Of a stretch of DNA of 64,000 nt, positions 37,101-49,116 are shown piece after piece (position 1 is the first letter of the stretch; every line of letters begins with the position of its first letter). Origin of the DNA: Timema cristinae (lineage: Eukaryota > Arthropoda > Insecta > Phasmatodea > Timematidae); the NCBI GenBank assembly GCA_039000515.1, contig JBCFYV010000100.1, positions 53,257,433 through 53,321,432 of the forward strand. Direction: 5' to 3'. The position numbers and the translations under genes are program-made. A model generated the notes under the pieces. That model searched no databases, was not told where the DNA came from, and was given only the letters and a program-made list of their open reading frames with translations.

Positions 37101-40100
37101 GGTTAAATATATACTCCCTCAGAACTGGTTCAATGAAATCAACAAGTGGCTTGGTGGTCGCGTGAACTCTTTGGCCATCGACAACGGCACCAAGGACCAG
37201 ATAGACATCAACCTTCGCAGCTTCATGCAGACATACTCGAGACGTCCGGCCAACCCCATCCTCATCATCTCGTACGAGACTTTCCGCCTGCATGCTCATG
37301 TACTCCACCAGGGGAAGTCGGACTGGTGCTATGCGATGAGGTAAATTCCTTATAGTCAATTTAAGGGGTACCCGCTTAGGTGACCGCTTGGTTCGAGGCG
37401 CTACTCTCGCAGTAGACGAGACTTCCGATGACGCGGAGATCGAGGTTCGAATCTTGGTCGGGTGTACTGAGGGTGGTTTTCTTTAAATGGTTTTCTACTT
37501 TCGCTCCACGCAGGTAAGTTACACTTGCACTAAATATAACCTTCCTCACCTCAAACCATTAGTGTATTTAGACCCGAATCAACCGAATGTTGTGTATGTT
37601 TTGGATTTAAAGTAGTTTGTAAGTTTTATGCTGAACATTATTCGGTCATAAAGTGCACAATAAATACCTGAAAAAATTAATTACATATCAGAACTCACCA
37701 GAAGGGAGTGTGTAATGCTCAACACGACTGCCTAAAGGTAGGAGGTGGGAATAAAAAAGCAAATTGGTAAAGAATGTTAGGTCACTATTAGAGGAAAATA
37801 TAAAAGGACAAATTTACATATTTAGGACAAAACACGGGAAATGGACATCGGATGTGAATCTCTTTGATGTTTATTATGTAACTCTGTGAATCGGCAGTTT
37901 TTCTGGTAAGTGTGCAAGTGTATTCCTTTTTTTTTTTTTTACTGGTAAATTTACATGTTGGGCTACAGACAGGGAAAACCAGGAAAACTCAGGGAATTTT
38001 TGGATGACTGGGAAAACAGGGAAATGTAAGGGAATTTAAATAAAAATAAAGAAAAGTCAGGGAATTAAAAAATATGTCTAAAATATCCCATTAATTTCTC
38101 AAATAAACTTTAAAACAAAAGTTAATAATACCTAAATAAAATGACATTTTAATTTTAAAAATAACTGATAAAACCTTTTATGTTTAGTAGCTACAAACTT
38201 TTTTTTTAATATGTGATCAATAATAAATAAAACAAAAGTCATCATCCACCATTAAAATTGGAAAAAAATTAGTCAGGAAATATTAAAAAATGTTGCCTAA
38301 AAAACCTGTGGAAAAGTCAGGGAATTTTGTAAAATATGTTTTGTAGCCACACTGAATTTAATTCAATACGTTTTTTGTTTTGTTTCCAGGGCCATCGCCT
38401 CAAGAACTGTGAGAATCAAACTTACCAAGCGCTCATGGGACTGAAAGCCAAACGTCGAGTACTTCTCTCGGGTACCCCCATACAGAACGACTTACTTGAG
38501 TACTTCAGCCTGGTTCAATTTGTTAACCAGGGCATCTTAGGTACAGCTCAGGTATGAAACATCAAATAATGCTTAGAGTATTATTTCTCAAACTGTGGCA
38601 AGTGTACCTCCATGGGTACACAACATAATAATTACTAAATTTTATCATTAGTCAAATATTTAAATCTGATAAACAATTGCTGTTATTTATTTGAGTTATT
38701 TAACGTACACTTTCCAAACCGACTAAGGAAGGCTATTAATGTAATATTTGTATTTAATGTTCACTAACAATATTATTTCATTCATTTATTAAAGTTAAAT
38801 TAACTTTATTCTTCTTTAAGTAGATGAGTAACCTCAACTTCAGTCGCTTTTATTTTACAAATACATAGTCAACACAACTGAGCGCCATTAAATAACATGA
38901 CCACACTACTTACACTTGATGGTAATATCTCTGAATAGAGTCAAGCTAAGAAAACACATTTTTAATGCATAATAATGACTAAATTGGTTTTTAATATCCA
39001 ATTATGCACGAAATACATCTTCACCACACATATTTGCATCAAGACACATCTATTGTACTAATGGTGACTTGGCGGTCTAGGGGTTAAGGTGTCGAACTTC
39101 TGTGCTGGGGGTCCGGGGTTCAATCCTCGGTCCCGGCACAGATTTATCTGTTTGCCAAACCCTTCCTTCACCTCTAACAAGACGTGTATTAATCACATCT
39201 TGTGAATGTGTGGAATGCCAGGCCTCCACCGTGGTTCGGATCTCACGTTAAACTGTAGGTCCTCCATTTCATCTCATAATCACACTACCATTACACATTA
39301 GCGTAAGTGCGTATAACCCGAACGGGTAGTAAGACGCGGTGCTAATAATAATAATATTGTGTTAATTTTTGTTTTCGTAGTGAATATACTAATATGTTTG
39401 GGGTGTAACAGCACTTTTTGTGAGGGGTTTAGTAACTAATGAAGACACACTGTCTTCATTAAGAAAGGTTTTTTGTTATTCTTACGGACAAGACTGTGAC
39501 TCACTTTTATTTATTTAAATTAATTTAGTTATGTTAATATTTTATTGTTTAGGTAGTTATGAATTTTTGTATTTAATCTTTAAGTTTAATTTTAACAATC
39601 TGTGTTTTACTCTCTTCTGCCAAAGAATGGGCTTATGTACCTCAAAAATTTCATAATTACGTGTTTTGTCATGTTTTAGTTATGAACTTTGAGGTCTATA
39701 TTTTTCTGATAATTGTGTGGGCTCTTGCCCTTTTTATCCTCATTTAAATGTTTAATTTTTTACTCATTTAATATGTTTCTGCGACAACTGTAACAATAAC
39801 TGCACACACCTCTCTGCGCTGATCTAGGAATTCCGTCGCAAATTTGAGAACCCGATCTTGCGAGGTCAGGATGCTGACGCTACAGACGAGGAGCGTAAGA
39901 AAGGCCAGCAATGTCTGGAGGAGCTGTCCAATATCGTGAATCGTTGCTTGATCCGCCGCACGTCGGCTCTCCTCTCCAAGTACCTGCCCGTCAAGATAGA
40001 GCAGGTGATCTGCGTGAAAATGTCCCCGTTGCAGCAGAAACTCTACAAAGCCTTCATCAGCAGCGATGCTCTCAAGAAGGCAGTTGGCGGTACAGTTCAG

Positions 40101-43100
40101 TGTTGTTTATATTTAGGGCTCGCTATAGGACAACTTTTTAAACAATTAGGAGGCCCAATGGTTAAATGAATATACAACTCGGAAAACTACCCGCTTCGGT
40201 GGTCGAATGATCTGAGGCAGACGTGTCGAACCTGTGGTCAATTCATAATTTTGTGTGGCCCACATACCTTTTAATGACTAAACATAAAATTTAACTTTAT
40301 TCTTCTTATATAGGCGTAATAAATATGTGCCATTTGATAGTATAATATTTAGATTGTTGGTAGTTGTAAGGAAAGTGTGAGTACTCAAAATTTCGAGTTT
40401 GAGTTAAGTTTTAGTAGCTGCTTGAATTTGACTTAAAATATATTTACAAAACTAAAAAAAAAAAAAAAAGTGACTTCTCAGGTTTCTCGATTTTTTTTTT
40501 TCCTTAAAGATTCTGAGTATAATTGATTTTATTCATATTCTTAAGATATTATCTCATAGCTAATAGCTTAGTATTTACTTTTGTCTAATTTAAAAAAACT
40601 TATAATTATTATATTAAATATATTTAAAAATCTGAATTTATGTGATTTTTTCCACAAGAAAAACTTAATACTTAAAAAAATCTATCTTTGTGCGTTATGC
40701 TTTATAAATGAATCTTTTGCATAAATTCAACTTGATATATTTATTGCTTCATATTACTTGAACTAAAAAAAAAATTCAAAGTGTTCTTTTAAACTCGATT
40801 AAAACTCGACTCGAAATCGACTCATTGTAATTATATGTCGCCTCAGGTGAAAATACTGGCAAGGTGAATCTATCCGCTCTGTCGTCCATCACTTCTCTTA
40901 AGAAGCTCTGCAACCATCCCGACCTGGTGTACGACAAGATACAGACCAGGAGCGAAGGCTTCGAGAAAGCTCTGGAATTGTTGCCGGACAAGTACGACGT
41001 GCGGTATGTCACACGTTCATATGAATATAAATACCGTATTGACTATCACATAATACATGAAGCGTCTCGAATACACCTCGAGTGGACAGACATGATACCG
41101 ACTAAGCTTAGGTGTCAGGCTTCGAATTCTTAAAGATATTCAATACTGGAATAGACTAAAAGAAAGTATTTTTTAATTTTTTTTAGTATTATAATGCTGC
41201 TTAACATTGGCTTAGCACAACATAATTATAGGAAAACACCAACTTCTAGACCATTTACCAAATAATTTATAATATGAACAAAATAAGAAATAAATAAATC
41301 ACAAAAAGATTGACATGGTAAAAAAAATATCAATTTTTATAGACTATCAAGCTTAATGTAATTTTTGCATATTTTATCCAAATTGTTATTTGAATGGATT
41401 ATTGCTGCAGTAAAGTGGTTCCGGAACTATCTGGAAAGTTGATGGTGCTCGACTGTCTATTGGCCGTTGTGAAGACGACAAGTGACGACAAGGTGGTCCT
41501 AGTGTCCAACTACACGCAGACCTTGGACTTGTTCGAGAGGTTATGCCACATGAGGGGTTACCCCTACGTTCGTCTGGACGGCAGCATGACCATCAAGAAG
41601 AGGGCTAAAGTGAGATTCTAGTTATACAGCAATTATTTCAGATCTTACAGGGCTAGCTAAAAGCACTAGCTACTGTTTGTTAGAAAGATCAAGGCTCAAT
41701 TCTGATCCACATCATTAAAAGATCGCTTTTCTACGATTCCCCATCCTCTTTACATGGAAATGTCAGTTCCTTAAAATTCAAAATAAAACAACCAAGATTT
41801 TATGTTCAGTTTAAAATCACAAAACCTGAGAATTGCGGGCTTTAGTTTCTTAAAAAGAGTGAAACGAATGAATGATCACCATATTTTATAATAAACCTGA
41901 CAAACCAGTGGTCATTTTAATATAAACAAAAATAACTGATAATTTAATTTTATGATTAAATATAACATTCTATCTATCTACCACGAGTTTGAACAGGCAA
42001 CTGCAGAATCAAAGCCTAATTTATTTTTAATCAAGAGATGTACCCTGAAATTTACATAATTATGTGTTGTTTTTGTGTTTTAAAAGTGAACTTTGGTCTA
42101 CAATTTTCTGGTAAGTGTGTAGACCAGGGGTTACCAACCTTTTAGTAGTGTTGTGCTGAAATAATATTGCAAAGTAGCTCAGCGTGCCAACCAAGCCCAC
42201 CCAAAATGTTTATATTTTCAAACTTGTAAACTAGGACAACTATTAAAACAAATTTAAGTTGATCTTGTAAAATATAAATGTAACATTATGTTTCTAGATT
42301 GAATACACTAAATAAATACTGTTACTTGAATATTTAATATCTTAATATAAATCAAAATAAATACCAAAGTTATAAATGTGTTTTTCAAAATTTAAGTTCT
42401 AAAATCATTGTTTTAAATTTTGAAGAAAAAAAAAGGACATTGTGTCTATCATCCGGAAAATCAGGGAAAACTAGAATTAGCCGAGAATTTGAAGTGGTAT
42501 GGGAATAAGTCGGGAATTTGGTAAATTACAAAAAATCTCTGGGAAAATGTTGTGTTACTCAAAATATGTGATATAATAATCATTAAATTAGTAAATTACA
42601 ATGTGATTCAATTTTTATTTTTATTTTAACTGTGTAATATATTTTATAATTTTCCTAATTCCTAATAAACTACCGTTATGTTAATCCAAAAACCGAAGTG
42701 AAAGAGGAAGGCAGGTATAGAATGTGTGTAACATACTTTTTGAGTTGGGAATTTTAAGAAATGATCAGGGGAAATCAGGGAAAAAGTCGGGGAATTTTAT
42801 TGGTCAAGTTTAGTAGACACCATGTTGAATTAATTAAACATAAAACACGTTATTAAATGTATTACATAATTGGTTTTAATTAAAAATAAAGGTTTTATAT
42901 TATTTTTTATTAAAATTGTTCCATGTGCCATAGGTTGCCGACCCCTGGTGTAGACTTTGCCCTTTAATCTTATTTTCAGCGTTACTGGGCAAGGTTTTAT
43001 TTACATTTCTGATCATTGTGAAGACGTCATCTTAGTACAGTTTGGCATGCCTGCAGGTGGTGGAGCGTTTCAATGACTCGTCGAGCCCAGACTATATCTT

Positions 43101-45250
43101 CATGTTGAGTTCCAAGGCTGGAGGTTGCGGCCTAAATCTGATTGGTGCCAATAGGCTGGTCATGTTCGACCCCGATTGGAACCCAGCCAACGACGACCAA
43201 GCTATGGCCAGGGTTTGGAGGGATGGTCAGCTGAAACAGTGCTACATCTACCGGCTCCTTTGTGTGAGTGTGTTAGACAGGATAGGTTGAGGAGTATATA
43301 AACAATGGGGAGGAATCTGTAAATTACAGAGGTGTGGGAGAACTCGAAAGTTTGAGTTTGAGTCGAGTTTCAGAATTGAACTTGACTCGGAAGATTTTTT
43401 ACAAAAGCTCAAAAAATTTGGGTGCTCCGAATTCTCGATCTTTTCCATGAAAATTCTTTGTTTAATTCATTGAATTCTGTTTTAAGATATAATTTTTTAG
43501 GAAATAAAGAACCTCGATATTTAATCTTGTCTAGTTAAAAAAAAAATTAAAAATCTCTACACATAGTAATATCAACAGTTTCTTGAACCCGCTTCAGTGA
43601 CTAAACTCTCATGTTGGACTGGTCTGCTGATTACGGGGAGATTGAGATTTTGGGGGGGGGGGGGGTTCCTAAATGGTTTCCCACTCTCCTTTCACACAAA
43701 TACGTGTATATCACCTCTAAAATTCTTCCTTCCTCTTTCCTAACCCACTAGACTGATTATCATATATGATTAACCTGAACAGGTAGTAAGACGCGGTGAT
43801 AAGAAAATAACAGTTTTTGAATATTTGTTATGAGTATTGCATAATTGGACCAAGACTTTTTATTTTCATTTTAAATGTGTGTATTCAAATTCCTCACTGC
43901 CCAGGACAACATTTCAAAAAATGATTGAGATTACTCTCATCATCATCATCATCATTTGATGTTTCCACCTCTACGAGTTGTCTGGCACATCCTCTTATAT
44001 TCCTGTCGATCGTTCCAAACTTCTTCCTCAGCCATGCGTCTCCAGTCCACTCCTTTAGCCTCCATGTCCTCCTGCGATTGGTCCATTCATCTTGTCCGTG
44101 GTCTTCCAATAGGTCTTCTACCTTTCTCTCTGTTCTGTAAGGCTTTCTTAGGCATTCTGTCTTTCGCCATTCTCATCACATGACCTAACCACAACAACTG
44201 TTCCCTCTTCGGTATCTCCTCTAGTTATATAACTTTTAAGCCATCCCTAATTATTTCATTCCTTATCCTGTCTCTTCTTGTTACATTTTCACTACCTCTC
44301 AGGAACCTCCTCTCTGCTGCCTACGATCTACTTGAATCTCTCTTCGTCCATATCCAGATTTCAGAGCCATATGTCAATATAGAATAATAATATGCCTTAA
44401 ATAACGATAGAATATATGTATAAAATTAAACAACTTATCTACTGAAGCAATATTTTATTCATTTTGTCAAAAAAAAAAAAATTCAGCTCTAAGAACTATA
44501 AAAGTACTGACCTTAGCTCACGCTCCATTCCATTCCATTCATTCCACCTTAAGATTTAAATTTAAAAACTATTTCATTCAATTTCGATGACAAGGTTTTT
44601 TGACAGTCATTTACATGGAGCAATATTTTTTTATTCCATTTTTTTTTTTTCTGTGACGACTGCAATCCCCACCCATCCCACCTTAAAAATTTGACGAATC
44701 AAAAGTTCTATCCCTCTAAAATTTATTGTTACTGATTCATGGTTGTTGTTGTTGTTGTTGTTGATAAATAGACGGGGACTATCGAGGAGAAAATCTTCCA
44801 GCGTCAGGCCCACAAGAAGGCTCTGAGTTCATGTGTCGTCGACAACGAGGAGGATGTGGCTCGTCATTTCAGTCTCGCTGACCTCAGGCATCTGTTCAAG
44901 TTGGAGGAGGGCACGCTGAGCGATACACACGATAAGTATGTATGGGATGGATCCTTATCTATGAATCACTCGAATCCTAACAGATTTATAAGATTCTAAA
45001 AATATACACATATATATGTATGTCAAAATTTAAATTATAACTATGCTTCAGGTTTCGTTGTAAGCGCTGCATTAATCACATCCAAGTGAAGCCACCACCT
45101 GACGGTACTGACTGCACGTCTGACTTGTCATGCTGGCACCACTGTGCGGACAAGAAGGGGCTGGTCGATGTGGTCCTGAAACAGTGCTGGGAAGCAGGAG
45201 TCTCGTTCGTGTTTCACCACCGTTCTCACGAGCAGAAGACTGTGCCTTGA
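31112..45250 (+). CDS. RAD54L: DNA repair/recombination ATPase RAD54
   Basis: Coding exons are 31112-31114 (tentative ATG directly before a GTAAGA donor), 31479-31658, 32352-32548, 34187-34256, 35518-35712, 37123-37340, 38390-38551, 39828-40089, 40847-41003, 41411-41609, 43057-43263, 44772-44935 and 45052-45250. Phases match throughout, giving 737 residues against about 747 in human. The N-terminus RRSLAPSQ and the [11 protein letters not shown] motif are RAD54-specific. SNF2 helicase motifs are Walker A GLGKT (residues 177-181), DEGH (287-290), SGTPIQN (315-321), [11 protein letters not shown] and the arginine-finger segment [11 protein letters not shown] (Arg 600 and 603). The protein translocates on duplex DNA and stimulates RAD51 strand exchange in homologous recombination. 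One G is missing in the run at 37,311-37,314; with five Gs the exon reads EVGLVLCDE into the DEGH motif, so this is most likely a consensus error. Only the first, single-codon exon is uncertain. Confidence 0.96.
32043..32290 (+). mobile_element. tRNA-derived SINE, family B
   Basis: The head is CGCTTCGATGGCTGAATG and the B-box-like segment GGGGTTGGAATCCCG. The tail ends AGTAAGACACAGCGAT plus poly-A. It is in a RAD54 intron. Confidence 0.7.
32655..32950 (-). mobile_element. LINE fragment, end of RT ORF (group X)
   Basis: The reverse strand encodes [17 protein letters not shown], then KVEGKRS, then a Trp-containing end, matching the copy at 1,985-2,285. It is decayed and lies in a RAD54 intron. 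Confidence 0.68.
32966..33247 (+). mobile_element. tRNA-derived SINE, family A
   Basis: Full-length copy in a RAD54 intron: GGTGACCTGGTGGTCTAGGG head, GGGGTTCAATCC B box, and CGGGTAGTAAGACGCGGTG tail with AAT triplets. Confidence 0.92.
33375..33628 (+). mobile_element. tRNA-derived SINE, family B
   Basis: The head is CTTCAGTGGTCGAATGCTC, the body has CCCTAAATGATTTTTTCACC, and the tail is GAGTAGTGAGATGCGTTGAC plus poly-A. It lies in the same RAD54 intron as two family A copies. Confidence 0.7.
33705..33989 (+). mobile_element. tRNA-derived SINE, family A
   Basis: Full-length copy ending in a (GAT)n tail rather than (AAT)n. The head is GGTGACCTGGTGGTTTAGG. Confidence 0.9.
34985..35295 (+). 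mobile_element. SINE, family C-like
   Basis: A tRNA-like head (GGTCTCGAGGTAAAGTGCTC, then GGGTTCAAACTC) is followed by a tail related to the 22,997 copy (CACTCAGTTCAGAAAGTTA and AATACC). Confidence 0.55.
35770..36010 (+). mobile_element. tRNA-derived SINE, family C
   Basis: The head reads CACTTCGGTTCATTCGGTAG, the B-box-like segment GGTTGGATTCCC, and the body GATAAATTAACAGTTTGG. It ends in CAGTTGGTTCAGATG plus poly-A. It lies just downstream of RAD54 exon 35518-35712. Confidence 0.62.
36160..36275 (-). repeat. interspersed repeat E
   Basis: A reverse copy of the 22,205 element, sharing the complements of CATCAGGAGGGAGTG and CCTAGGTTTCATTC. Confidence 0.65.
36912..37045 (+). mobile_element. 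3'-truncated SINE, family B
   Basis: The head is TTTTAGTGGCCGCATGGTC, with GGGGAGATCTTGGTTCAATC. The copy breaks off before the shared tail, about 80 bp upstream of RAD54 exon 37123-37340. Confidence 0.65.
37369..37590 (+). mobile_element. tRNA-derived SINE, family B
   Basis: It starts about 30 bp after RAD54 exon 37123-37340: CCGCTTAGGTGACCGCTTGG head, GAGATCGAGGTTCGAATC B box, and a decayed tail. Confidence 0.7.
37959..38350. mobile_element. probable MITE (GGGCTACA / TGTAGCC ends)
   Basis: Inverted ends TGGGCTACAGACAGGGAAAA and TTTTGTAGCCACA surround AT-rich DNA rich in CAGGGAATTT. It ends about 40 bp before RAD54 exon 38390-38551. Boundaries are approximate. Confidence 0.45.
39061..39354 (+). 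mobile_element. tRNA-derived SINE, family A
   Basis: Full-length copy: GGTGACTTGGCGGTCTAGG head, CCGGGGTTCAATCC B box, AACGGGTAGTAAGACGCGG tail and AATAATAATAAT run. It is among the best preserved in the window. Confidence 0.93.
42125..42947. mobile_element. hAT non-autonomous element with 8-bp target duplication
   Basis: It begins CAGGGGTTACCAACC and ends, in inverse, CAGGGGTCGGCAACC. It is flanked by a perfect 8-bp direct repeat, GTGTAGAC (42,117-42,124 and 42,948-42,955). This is the classic hAT signature. There is no transposase ORF. It sits in a RAD54 intron and contains a second element. Confidence 0.9.
42441..42824. mobile_element. nested inverted-repeat element
   Basis: TGTGTCTATC at the left and TAGTAGACACCA at the right resemble the GGTGTCTACTG ends of the 14,275 and 24,084 elements. 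The interior is rich in GGGAATTT and GGGAAAA. It lies inside the hAT element. Confidence 0.5.
43588..43808 (+). mobile_element. SINE, family B, with poly-G interruption
   Basis: The head is CCCGCTTCAGTGACTAAACT, with GGGGAGATTGAG. A run of about 14 G replaces the B-box region, and the body and the GTAGTAAGACGCGGTG tail follow. Confidence 0.7.
43936..44390 (-). mobile_element. LINE remnant, end of RT ORF (group Z)
   Basis: The reverse strand keeps one frame with three in-frame stops: [76 protein letters not shown]. This is the C-terminal region of a non-LTR retrotransposon reverse transcriptase of the RTE/CR1-like type common in arthropods. A (CAT)n run marks its 3' end. It lies in a RAD54 intron. 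Confidence 0.82.
44741..44763 (+). repeat. (TTG)n just upstream of a splice acceptor
   Basis: About seven GTT/TTG triplets ending 8 bp before the AG of the RAD54 acceptor at 44,770-44,771. They occupy the place where the polypyrimidine tract should be. Confidence 0.9.
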
Positions 45251-45302
45251 GTAAGGTTGGTATACGTGGGGGACTGAGGCAACAAATTTGTTCGGCTACT
45301 TT

Positions 45303-47290
45303 AGCTATCACCAGGTGTCGTAATCATTTTACTTCAATACTCACCAAGTGTCGTAATCATTCGACTACTTCAATAATCACCAGGTGTCGTAACCATTCAA
45401 CTACTTCAATACTCACCAGGTGTCGTAATCATTCGACTACTTCAATAATCACCAGGTGTCGTAACCATTCGACTACTTCAATAATCACCAAGTGTCGTAA
45501 TCATTCAACTACTTCAATAATCACCAGGTGTCATAATCATTCGACAACTTCATTAATCCAGGTGTCGTAATCATTTGACTACTTCAATAATCACAGGTGT
45601 CATAACCATTCGACAACTTCATTAATCACCAGGTGTCGTAATCATTTGACTACTTCAATAATCCCAGGTGTCGTAATCATTCGACTACTTCAATAATCAC
45701 CAGGTGTCGTAATCATTCGACAACTTCATTAATCACCAGGTGTCGTAATCATTCGACTACTTCAATAATCACCAGGTGTCGTAACCATTCGACTACTTCA
45801 ATAATCACCAGGTGTCGTAATCATTCGACTACTTCAATAATCACCAGTGTCGTAATCATTCGACAACTTCATTAATCACCAGGTGTCGTAATCATTCGAC
45901 TACTTCAATAATCACCAGGTGTCGTAATCATTCGACAACTTCATTAATCACCAGGTGTCGTAATCATTTGCTACTTCAATAATCACCAGGTGTCGTAATC
46001 ATTCGACTACTTCAATAATCACCAGGTGTCGTAATCATTCGACAACTTCATTAATCACCAGGTGTCGTAATCATTCGACTACTTCAATAATCACAGGTGT
46101 CGTAATCATTCGACAACTTCATTAATCACCAGGTGTCGTAATCATTCGACTACTTCAATAATCACCAGGTGTCGTAATCATTCGACAACTTCATTAATCA
46201 CCAGGTGTCGTAATCATTCGACAACTTCATTAATCACCAGGTGTCGTAATCATTTGACTACTTCAATAATCACCAGGTGTCGTAATCATTCGACTACTTC
46301 AATAATCACCAGGTGTCATAACCATTCGACAACTTCATAATCACCAGGTGTCGTAATCATTTGACTACTTCAATAATCACCAGGTGTCGTAATCATTCGA
46401 CTACTTCAATAATCACCAGGTGTCGTAATCATTCGACAACTTCATTAATCCCCAGGTGGTTATCATTCGATACTTCAATAATCACCAGGTGTCGTAACCA
46501 TTCGACTACTTCAATAATCATCAGGTGTCGTAATCATTCGACTACTTCAATAATCACCAGGTGTCGTAATCATTCGACAACTTCATTAATCACCAGGTGT
46601 CGTAATCATTCGACTACTTCAATAATCACAGGTGTCGTAATCATTCGACAACTTCATTAATCACCAGGTGTCGTAATCATTTGACTACTTCAATAATCAC
46701 CAGGTGTCGTAATCATTCGACTACTTCAATAATCACCAGGTGTCGTAATCATTCGACAACTTCATTAATCACAGGTGTCGTAATCATTCGACTACTTCAA
46801 TAATCACCAGGTGTCGTAATCATTCGACAACTTCATTAATCACCAGGTGTCGTAATCATTCGACTACTTCAATAATCACCAGGTGTCGTAATCATTCGAC
46901 TACTTCAATAATCACCAGGTGTCATAATCATTCGACAACTTCATTAATCACCAGGTGTTGTAACCATTCGACTACTTCATTAATCACCAGTGTCGTAATC
47001 ATTTGACTACTTCAATAATCACCAGGTGTCGTAATCATTCGACTACTTCAATAATCACCAGGTGTCGTAATCATTCGACAACTTCATTAATCACCAGGTG
47101 TCGTAATCATTCGACTACTTCAATAATCACCAGGTGTCGTAATCATTCGACAACTTCATTAATCACCAGGTGTCGTAATCATTCGACTACTTCAATAATC
47201 ACCAGGTGTCGTAATCATTCGACTACTTCAATAATCACCAGGTGTCGTAATCATTCGACTACTTCAATAATCACCATGTGAAACATCAAT
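45303..47290 (+). repeat. 36-bp satellite array, about 55 copies, after RAD54
   Basis: The unit core is CACCAGGTGTCGTAATCATT. Two unit types alternate over much of the array (CGACTACTTCAATAAT and CGACAACTTCATTAAT), giving a 72-bp higher-order dimer. Occasional one-base losses occur. It starts about 55 bp after the RAD54 stop codon. I see no AATAAA between that stop and 47,671, so the array may be part of the 3' UTR. The unit length is divisible by three, so the open frames in it are not evidence of coding. Confidence 0.96.
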
Positions 47291-48892
47291 TAGACTACTC
47301 TAGCTATCACCAGGTGTAGCATTCTTTCGACTAATCCAGCAATCACCCGGTGTAGCTTTATAATCTCATCAGGAAAACAGCATAGGTAAATAATTCATTT
47401 ATCTGGGTCATTTTTTTAGAACAAATAATTTAATAATTAGTGAAGTGGAAAGTGGGCGAACATTTTCAAACCATTAGCTGCGTTTGGAAAATATTTATCT
47501 GTACTAATTTAAATAAGCGCGTTAAAACAAGTGAAGTTTTTATTAAAAGTATCGGTCGCATTATGCCAGCTTCTTTGTAAAAAAAAAAGCTTTAAGCTAC
47601 ATAGTTTTTATTGTATATTAAATATTTTGGAAATTTTATGTTATTGATTGATCTTAATAGTTGATATGATAATAAAACTTTAATAATATGGTGTGCGAGG
47701 CTTTGAAAACTTCAACTTCACTTTGAATATTTGTCAATTTTGACTTCACTTCAACAAATTTCAGCCTTGACAATTACAAAGCTTCTCCATTAAAGATAAT
47801 TACAGGCAAAATACACATATTCAATTTTGTTCATATTCTGTTGTTATGTACAAGACAATAGTTTACAATAATAGTAACGTAATTTATCCCTTTATACATT
47901 TTTGTAATAAATCACTTTTATATAAAGATAGGCGGGAACAAGACAGGAAATTATAAAAATTAAGTTTGAGATTAATTTTTATGATAAAACTTGTAAAAAC
48001 TGTATACATTATAAAATTAAATATAAATAATAAAATACTATTATAAAAACATAATAAAATAAATAGGGGTGGGTGAAAAGCATTTTTATCAAATCAAATA
48101 ACATTTTGAACAAAATTGAATAGTGCAAATCAAATAGTTAATCTTAATACAGTTTTGATGGAAATTATATTTATTAATTAATCTCTTTTGAAAATGTTGT
48201 TTTAGATTTAACTATTGGAAGAGTGCAAATAATAAAAAATAATTTTTGAAACTCCTTAAAAGTCTCTCGGTTTGTTGAAGCTTTGCAGACCCCCAATTTG
48301 TATATTATGTTTTATACATCAGTATGATTTGTAAAAATACTCTGCCTCCCTGTAGACTCTTCCTTATTCTCCTGCTTAATCCGAACAAGCTTCGATAACA
48401 TTCTTATTTTATTAACAAAATGCCACTGTATTTAAATTAATCAACACTTTATTTATTTAGTTAAAACAAATTTTCAATTTGAACCTTACTAAACTAGTCT
48501 CTTAATTTTTTATTTTTTTTTTAGATTGGAAAAATATATATAGTTTTTAGTTGGTCCCGACTCAAAGAAACTTATTTGCCAGTTAAAAAATTTACAAAAA
48601 TCTTTTCCTTTAAATTAAAGGGTATTAATTCTGCAACTATCGCATTTGACAAAATATGACATCAATTTCAACATCTGGAAGCAAATTAAAAGTAAACTTT
48701 TGTCAATGTTCAACTTCCTAAAACAATGGGTTTTTTTTTTAACTTTCTAAAAGGTTTATTTTTTTAATTGGATATAACCAGTGCTTTGGAGTCAAAAGCA
48801 ATTCAGGAAAAATGTACTGACTTCAAAATAAAATCTTAAAAAAGTATACATTATTGTTATAATATTATATTATTATTTAAAACCAATATTTG

Positions 48893-49030
48893 GATAGCAA
48901 GGGAGGCCAAGTAAGAGATGGGAGGAACAGATAAGAGAAAGTGTGCAAGTGAGAGGAGAAGAATGGAATATATTAAAGAAGGAAGAGGGAGGCATTTTAC
49001 TAAACTTACCCGACCATAGGCTGGAAACAG

Positions 49031-49072
<42 letters not shown>

Positions 49073-49083
49073 GTTGTTGTTGT

Positions 49084-49116
<33 letters not shown>

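Noticed and set aside
38589..39650. Possible hAT element (TTCTCAAACTGTGGCAAG at left, GGGCTTATGTACCTC at right)
   Set aside because: The ends do not form a clear inverted pair and no duplication was found. A SINE lies inside, so boundaries cannot be set.
31112..45250. RAD54 as a pseudogene
   Set aside because: There is only one frame break, in a G run. All other exons, splice sites and motifs are intact and conserved.
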